Shown: in pieces, positions 58,947 through 64,000 of the stretch
Numbering within the stretch: the stretch's first letter is position 1
Layout: each line of letters opens with the position of its first letter
Assembly: GCA_015680685.1 (NCBI GenBank)
Contig: MNCI01020127.1
Coordinates: 706,511 to 770,510 of the forward strand
DNA from: Gnetum montanum
Taxonomy: Eukaryota > Streptophyta > Gnetopsida > Gnetales > Gnetaceae
Reading direction: 5' to 3'
DNA: 64,000 bases
Notes under the pieces: model-generated
Told to the model about the DNA's origin: nothing
Seen by the model: the letters and a program-made list of their open reading frames with translations, nothing else
Database searches by the model: none
Translations under genes and position numbers: made by a program

Positions 58947-60852
58947 TGAAACACCACTAATTTCGGCCCAACACTTTGAAACGAGAATGACTCAAGCCCT
59001 TTTTAGCATTCAAGAGGTAAAACTTGACTAAGGCATGGAACTCACACCCAGCTTGTTCAAGCCAGCTTGCTCATGCTATCTAGCTAGCTTGCCCTCAACA
59101 TGACCAACCCTGACAGCTTCAAAATCAAGTAAAAAATGGTCCAATTTGAGAGTGCAACCTATCCTCAGGGCCCACTGATGACTACTCCAAGTCTCAGCAT
59201 CCAAAACCCAAGGTTTCAAGTCAAACTCGCTCAAATCTTGCTACTCATGCTAAGGTCACGCCCAGGTCATGCTGCTAGCATGAGTCTAGCATGAGTAACT
59301 TCAAAAGCCTTAAAATCAAGCCAAAAATATATGAATCTGAGTAATGAAAGAGACCTTTGAAGTTCACTGATGATCATTGCAACTCCCAACCTCCAGAACT
59401 TCAAATTTTGGACCCAAAACAACACAGTCCTGTCATGTATGCTAGAGTCACGCTGGGGTCACACCCAGGTCATGCTGACAGTGTGAGTCCAGCGTGAGTT
59501 GACAAAAATGGCCCAAATCAAGCAATCTCAAGCCTAGTTTTCGACATGAACTCCACTTCCAAGATAAGCAACAGCTGTACTTGAAAATAGGCCACAAAAA
59601 TCAAAAATTTGGGCATGAAACCTCACATTTTGACTCACTCATGCCCATGTCATGCTTAGGTCATGCTGACAATGTGAGCCCAGTGTGAGCTGCCAAAAGT
59701 GGCCTAAATTCAATCACAGACAGGCTCAAGTTCAGGATGCAGGACTTCCTCAAGGTCAGGCAGCAGTTACACTTCAAAAAACATGCCTTAAAGGTGGAAT
59801 TTTAACACAAGATGCATCATTTTTGGTCATGCACACTGTAGTCACGCTAAGGTGATGCTGGGGTCATGCTGGCAGCGTGAGCACTGGTCACAACCAAGTG
59901 AAAGCACTTTAGACACATGCTAAGGGCATGCCAGGACAAGATCAATGCATATTATCAACCTTGGTAAAGCAAAAACACTTTCAGCAGCAGTTAGTCCATA
60001 GCTTTAGAAATTTCAAGCGAGCCAGGGTCAAATTCTCTTATTGTACATTAGCAGTCACTATAAATTTTTCAGATTTTTGTCCTAGTCAAGCTCTTACGCT
60101 ACAAATTGTACATGCTTCTATGTACGTAAGCTAGCTTGCACAAGCTAAAACACATTGTAAGATACAGTGCATCCAATCTAGAATGTAGTCTGCCTACATA
60201 TGTCCAGTTCATAAACAACTATACATCAAACACCTGTCACATAATCCGTTTTTCTCTTGTCTCACAGCCATTGATCTAATTCAAAAATCCTACTCCCAAG
60301 CCTAGCAAAATAGATAAATACCCTATTCATTGACATAAATGGGGTTGGTAATTTGGGAGAAATAAAAACCAACAATCCTGAGCTCGGACACATGTGATCC
60401 CCAGTGCCTGCAAACACCTCACATCGGAGCTTAATGTTTGACTTGCAATCCAAAAATGCAACTACGTTTTGACCAGTGCACATCTTGTTAATTGATACAA
60501 CATAGTTTCACTTTTGCCTTTCATTGTGCTGTTCTAGTTCATTTTTTGCATCATCCTATTTTATTGCATGTTTCTGCATACATCCTGTTTACGTTTATAT
60601 GTTATATTGTATGTTTATGTTTCGTTGCATTACACTCTCTATTTTACATTTTGTGGAGATAACCCCAATGCAGGTCATAGCGTATGCTTGGGGAAGTCCT
60701 TGGTTGATTTGCATGCGAACCATCCAAGGCACTCTACCTTCATTTTTTTTCTAGCTTGCCCCCACGCGAAGGTAGGGTCACCTGTATCTCTCTGGAGATC
60801 TTTCGACGTTCGTTTTTCCTCCAGCCTTACGCCAATTATTTCAGATAGTACA
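58947..60852 (+). repeat. 3' LTR of element D
   Basis: Starts TGAAACACCACTAATTTCGG and ends CAGATAGTACA. Aligns with 41689-43577 along its length; differences are visible every line, roughly 5-10% by eye, mostly transitions. Confidence 0.9.
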
Positions 60853-61350
60853 ACAAGGACAAAGAGGGAGGAGAACTACCATTTCCATGATGTCTACCAT
60901 CTCCTCTACGCTTTTCATGGTCACATTTATCATGTTTCTTATCATCTTGATGCTTGCTTGAGCCCCTATGTTGACTCCCACATTTTCCTAAACCTAGATT
61001 GTTGATAGTTGATTGTAGATTTAGGTTCACATCCCCATCATCAATGTTAAGAGTGGAGAATATTCATGCTAAGAACCCCCTAAGGGAGGATCCTCATTTT
61101 CATTTTGATTGGGTAGGAACAAGGGATTAGTAAACCATTTTTCCTTCATAGCCTCATGGTTTTTCTCCTGGTATCGATCTCTCTTGCATTGTGTTTTAGT
61201 GGGATGGTAGTCCTCGTAGTCATGATCATGCATAACATATTGCTCTTGAAGATCTTGGATATCCAACTTCCTAAGATTTTGGAGCAACATCCCAAGCATA
61301 GATCGATCGAGAGGCATTACAATGTTTCCCTCCATATCTCACCACCAAAG
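60853..61350 (-). pseudogene. Gag start of element C
   Basis: Minus-strand ORF 61335-61069 ('MEGNIVMPLDRSMLGMLLQN', 'DHDYEDYHPTKTQCKRDRYQ') followed by a Lys/His/Asp/Gly-rich part (61030-60853, 'KHQDDKKHDKCDHEKRRGDG'). It is equivalent to the N-terminal gag part in element B before the poly-Ser segment. Broken by element D at 60852. It lies 0.3 kb after the primer site on the minus strand, as expected for gag. Confidence 0.65.
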
Positions 61351-61605
61351 TTGTTCATCCTAATGTAGGATGAAGGTGAAGTTAGACACATACTGATTTT
61401 GATGAGTATGTACCACCCTGCATTTTTGAGGCACTGGTAGTTTAGTACCATCGTGCTTATGAGAAGAAGAAATTTTGCAATTAAAATAAGATATCAATGT
61501 GCTTAAATTATTATATTTATTTTGAGAATGATTTTGACCTTAGGGTTCATCCAATGATGTTAATGGTTTTCACTGTGTCTAGATAGTGCACATTTCAAAA
61601 AAAAA

Positions 61606-61624
61606 TCCTCAGCAATGATGCCAA
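61606..61624 (-). promoter_or_regulatory. Primer binding site of element C
   Basis: On the minus strand TTGGCATCATTGCTGAGGA directly follows the LTR, a degenerate tRNA-Asp-type site (compare 19550-19567). Confidence 0.7.
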
Positions 61625-62239
61625 TGATAAGTGGTGAATATCCCTAGGCTTAACCATACAAATAACAAAGCAGTCATGCACAATTCAATCAAATTCCATA
61701 GACTCTCTGTCTTTCAGTACACTAGCCTCTAGGAAGTGAACTTGCCCTAACAGTCATTCATTATCTTTCTAATTACACTTTTGATATGTAGAGGTATGAT
61801 TAAGTGTAATTGAGGCATATGATTTTTATTATTTTTATGTTTTATGTTTTGGGTGCTTAAAATAAAAGATGAAAGGAATGAAGTAATTTAATTGCNCATT
61901 TAATCTAGCCAAAGTGCTACAAGATTTTTTAGAAAGCTCATCTTTATTGTTGCACACACTACCATGCTCAGGTACAACAGTGCTCAAATAAAGATTCATA
62001 CACTTAATGACTCATGTTGTAGGTAGTTGGGAAAATATTCTAACTCTAGGGAAGAAAAACTACAAGAGCTATGCTATGCTATGACTAATATGACTCCAAA
62101 ATCATGTGCCCAAGTGTTATATTTATAGGCTAGCAAACATCTTGCAATATCAGATATTCAACATTACTTACGGATCATCGATATTGGGTATTTGATATCA
62201 AGGCTTTGATATCGAAGCTAGACAAAATATACTTCATTA
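61625..62239 (-). repeat. 5' LTR of element C, shortened at a single N
   Basis: On the minus strand it starts TAATGAAGTATATTTTGTC and ends CACTTATCA. Matches 26779-27666 except that about 275 bp are missing exactly where a lone N stands (61896). Confidence 0.8.
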
Positions 62240-64000
62240 GCTTGTCAGTTTGAATTTTTTGCTAATATGATAGTGATTTGGTCCTTAGCTAGCTAGATCT
62301 CCTTTTCATTGATTTGCTTATACATCCCCACCTAGTTACGGAAGTGTTCCTTAAGCCTTTCATGCTTCTTAACTTCATGTTGCTATACATTGATCTTAAT
62401 ATTTGACTTCTTTCTAATTACGTGTACCTCCTCCATTGAGAGGATTTTGTTTTCTCTTAATAAACGTCTTGGTTAATCCTTATCAGTTTCTCTCTCAAAT
62501 AATGGATGCTTTCTTCTAGGATATTCTTCTGCTTCTTAATGTTAGTTAACTTGGTGTTATCTACAGTGAGCTATGTATTTTCTTCTTTTGTTGCAATGTG
62601 TGTTTTAGCATGTGCATATGCTTATGCTTCTACTATCGAGGCATTTCACATTGCTTTCTCCTTCTCATTTTCCATCTATTTATTCTACTCTTTTAAGTGA
62701 TTATTTTTCTCTATTTTGAATTGTTCAATATGGTTAGGTGTAATGAATTGAGTAAAATCTCTACATTCATCCTCCAAGGTCATGAGCTCTTCCTGTAGTA
62801 TGGGAATTTTAGTTTCTGGATGCTCCACCTTGGTCTCTGTCATAACCAGCTTATCCTTTATTGCTATAAATTTTGACTTCACTACAATGACATCACTTGG
62901 GATGTCAAAAAGTATTGTTATCACCTATCTAGTCTGCAGTAGTTGATCTAACACATCTTCATGATCTATAAGAGTCATCAAGGTTCCAGCTAACATCTAA
63001 GCATCTGTAGCTCTAGTTAGATCTGCTAGTGGCACAATAGGTACATTGAAGAATACTCTAATATGATTTGTCATCACTATTGTAGCTCCTACTGGATCTT
63101 GGGGCTACATTATCACAACTGTGGCTCCTTCTTCAATTTCAAGCACCACTTGAAACAATGCAACATTCCTAGAGATTTGTCATGATCATTAGACATCTCC
63201 TCCTAACCACAAAGATATATGTCCACTAACAAGATCTACAAAAACTATGGGCTAAATGACATTGTCAATTACTCTATAAAGGTTGGCCTCTTCCCATGTT
63301 CTCCAACTAATAGTTTCTACAATCTATTGTAGATGACTCATTGATGGTCTATAGTCCTACAGAAACAATGGTGGAACTTGTTGTTGCTACTACTGACCAC
63401 TAGGATCCCCTTGCTATTGTTGTTCAGTCTATGTGGTTTTCCTAGTTCTATTTCTTCCTCCACCTGATCTTTCTTTGGTGGTGCTAGCTTGAGCATTTCA
63501 GCATATGAGGCATTCTGAGCCTTCCTAAGGATATCATTGGTGTACCCTATCATTCTAGCACATTTTCATAGCTTCATAATTAGGTAAGGGAATGAAAGAG
63601 TTAGTCTCCCTACCTTCTTTTCCTTGAACTACCTTTGAATTTCCATGAAATAGAGTTGTGTGAGATTGGTTTTATATTTCCCTATCATGATCACACTTCC
63701 TTTGGCTGCATAGGTGGATAACTTGTTGAGTATTTTGGTGGGAAATAGGTTATATGTGTCAATTTTAAAATATATTCTCTCCTCTAGAGTTAATTCATTA
63801 TATTCCTTATCTTCTTTATTATATGCCTTTTTTAGCCATAGTTTTCTAGTTTCTATGTATGATCTTGTGGACAAATGTGCTAATCTTGCATCTTCATTGG
63901 GCACATTTAGAGCTTTTGATATTGCCTTGATTAAATAAGAACTAGAGACTTCTTCTATGTTGATCGTTGCATCTTCTACCTTGTTATGCCAAAATTGGTG
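62240..64000 (-). pseudogene. Extra ORF of element F, N-terminal half and coiled coil
   Basis: Minus-strand ORF 63904-63629 ('LAHLSTRSYIETRKLWLKKA', 'LTLEERIYFKIDTYNLFPTK', 'LTQLYFMEIQR') matches element A's 7490-7758. Then come a Gln-rich part (about 63360-63440) and coiled-coil sequence (62924-62685). It breaks at 62240 at the position equivalent to 9183 and resumes at 26778. The frame continues past the window edge. Many stops. Confidence 0.7.

Larger units (their letters stand above)
41689..60852 (+). mobile_element. Element D: 19-kb Tat/Ogre-like LTR retrotransposon with an antisense gene
   Basis: LTRs 41689-43577 and 58947-60852 (about 1.9 kb, TG...CA). Order: primer site, gag, zinc knuckle, protease, 6 kb with an antisense spliced gene, RT, RNase H, second plant-type RNase H, integrase, repeat-rich 3' region, polypurine tract, LTR. 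Very large size, a double RNase H and a gap between protease and RT are features of the Tat lineage (Ogre and relatives). It is inserted in the gag of element C. I did not find a matching target-site duplication (AATAT left, ACAAG right). Confidence 0.88.
26779..62239 (-). mobile_element. Element C: Athila-like element carrying elements B and D
   Basis: Left LTR 26779-27666 (3' LTR), then untranslated sequence, integrase, RNase H, RT, protease, gag end (to 33789), then nested B (33790-41570), a gag piece (41571-41688), nested D (41689-60852), gag start (60853-61350), primer site (about 61606-61624) and right LTR 61625-62239. The flanking 5 bp are GGCTG (left) and GCTTG (right). These are imperfect, but both align with GACTG (reverse strand) at the matching point of the uninterrupted ORF in element A. 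Without B and D the element would be about 8.5 kb. Unlike A, B and F, it shows no extra ORF. Confidence 0.8.
25114..64000 (-). mobile_element. Element F: outer Athila-like element, runs past the window end
   Basis: The 3' LTR (25114-25992) is followed, on the minus strand, by the C-terminal half of the extra ORF (to 26778). The N-terminal half resumes at 62240 and runs to the window end. The split falls at one homologous point of the ORF (9179-9183 in element A), so everything between (element C and its passengers) is a later insertion. Its gag-pol and 5' LTR would lie to the right of the window. Confidence 0.75.

Noticed and set aside
41684-60857. Target-site duplication of element D
   Set aside because: Left AATAT and right ACAAG do not match even loosely; the LTR pair, not a duplication, supports the element.

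Overview
This is nuclear DNA from a land plant with a very large, repeat-filled genome. A gymnosperm is my best guess. One convincing host gene lies in 64 kb. The rest is AT-rich and made mostly of decayed LTR retrotransposons nested inside one another, plus one LINE. Most in-frame stops in the old elements look like C-to-T (or G-to-A) changes of Gln or Arg codons, as expected from long-term cytosine methylation.

Left part. 1-3519 holds a minus-strand Ty3/gypsy gag-pol remnant, joined directly to plus-strand element A (3520-10762). A is Athila-like: LTR ends TGATGAG/CTCATCA, a primer site resembling the 3' end of plant tRNA-Asp, and an extra ORF after integrase. A piece of another LTR element (about 10788-11760) and roughly 2.5 kb of unassigned DNA follow. 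The host gene (14314-16581) is an intronless, GC-richer ORF for a UPF1-like SF1 helicase of the ZNFX1/Hrr1 type ending in NF-X1 zinc-finger sequence. Downstream, a minus-strand LINE reverse transcriptase (about 17700-18599 and 23279-23560) is split at its GVRQGC motif by element E (18600-23278), a younger, internally deleted element keeping mainly protease between near-identical LTRs.

Right part. 25114-64000 is one nest. Outer element F (minus; 3' LTR 25114-25992) is split in its extra ORF by element C (minus; 26779-62239). C's gag is split by Athila-like element B (plus; 33790-41570, 3' LTR truncated) and by the 19-kb element D (plus; 41689-60852). The C/B junction is repeated at 3519/3520: 1-4548 is a copy of 30270-34764.

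Element D is the most interesting object. It is Tat/Ogre-like, with about 1.9-kb LTRs, gag-protease, RT, a second plant-type RNase H and an integrase that keeps its DDE triad. Between protease and RT, 6 kb are occupied by an antisense gene (48379-51800). Seven exons can be read with canonical splice sites. They keep mutually consistent reading phases apart from the exon 1/2 join and one frameshift each in exons 3 and 6, and they end in a short terminal exon. The predicted protein is about 950 aa and now carries several stops. Introns on the antisense strand would not be removed from the element's genomic RNA, which explains their survival. The Athila-like elements carry their accessory ORF in sense orientation after integrase. 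In both groups, motifs typical of the element's own LTR reappear upstream of the accessory gene.
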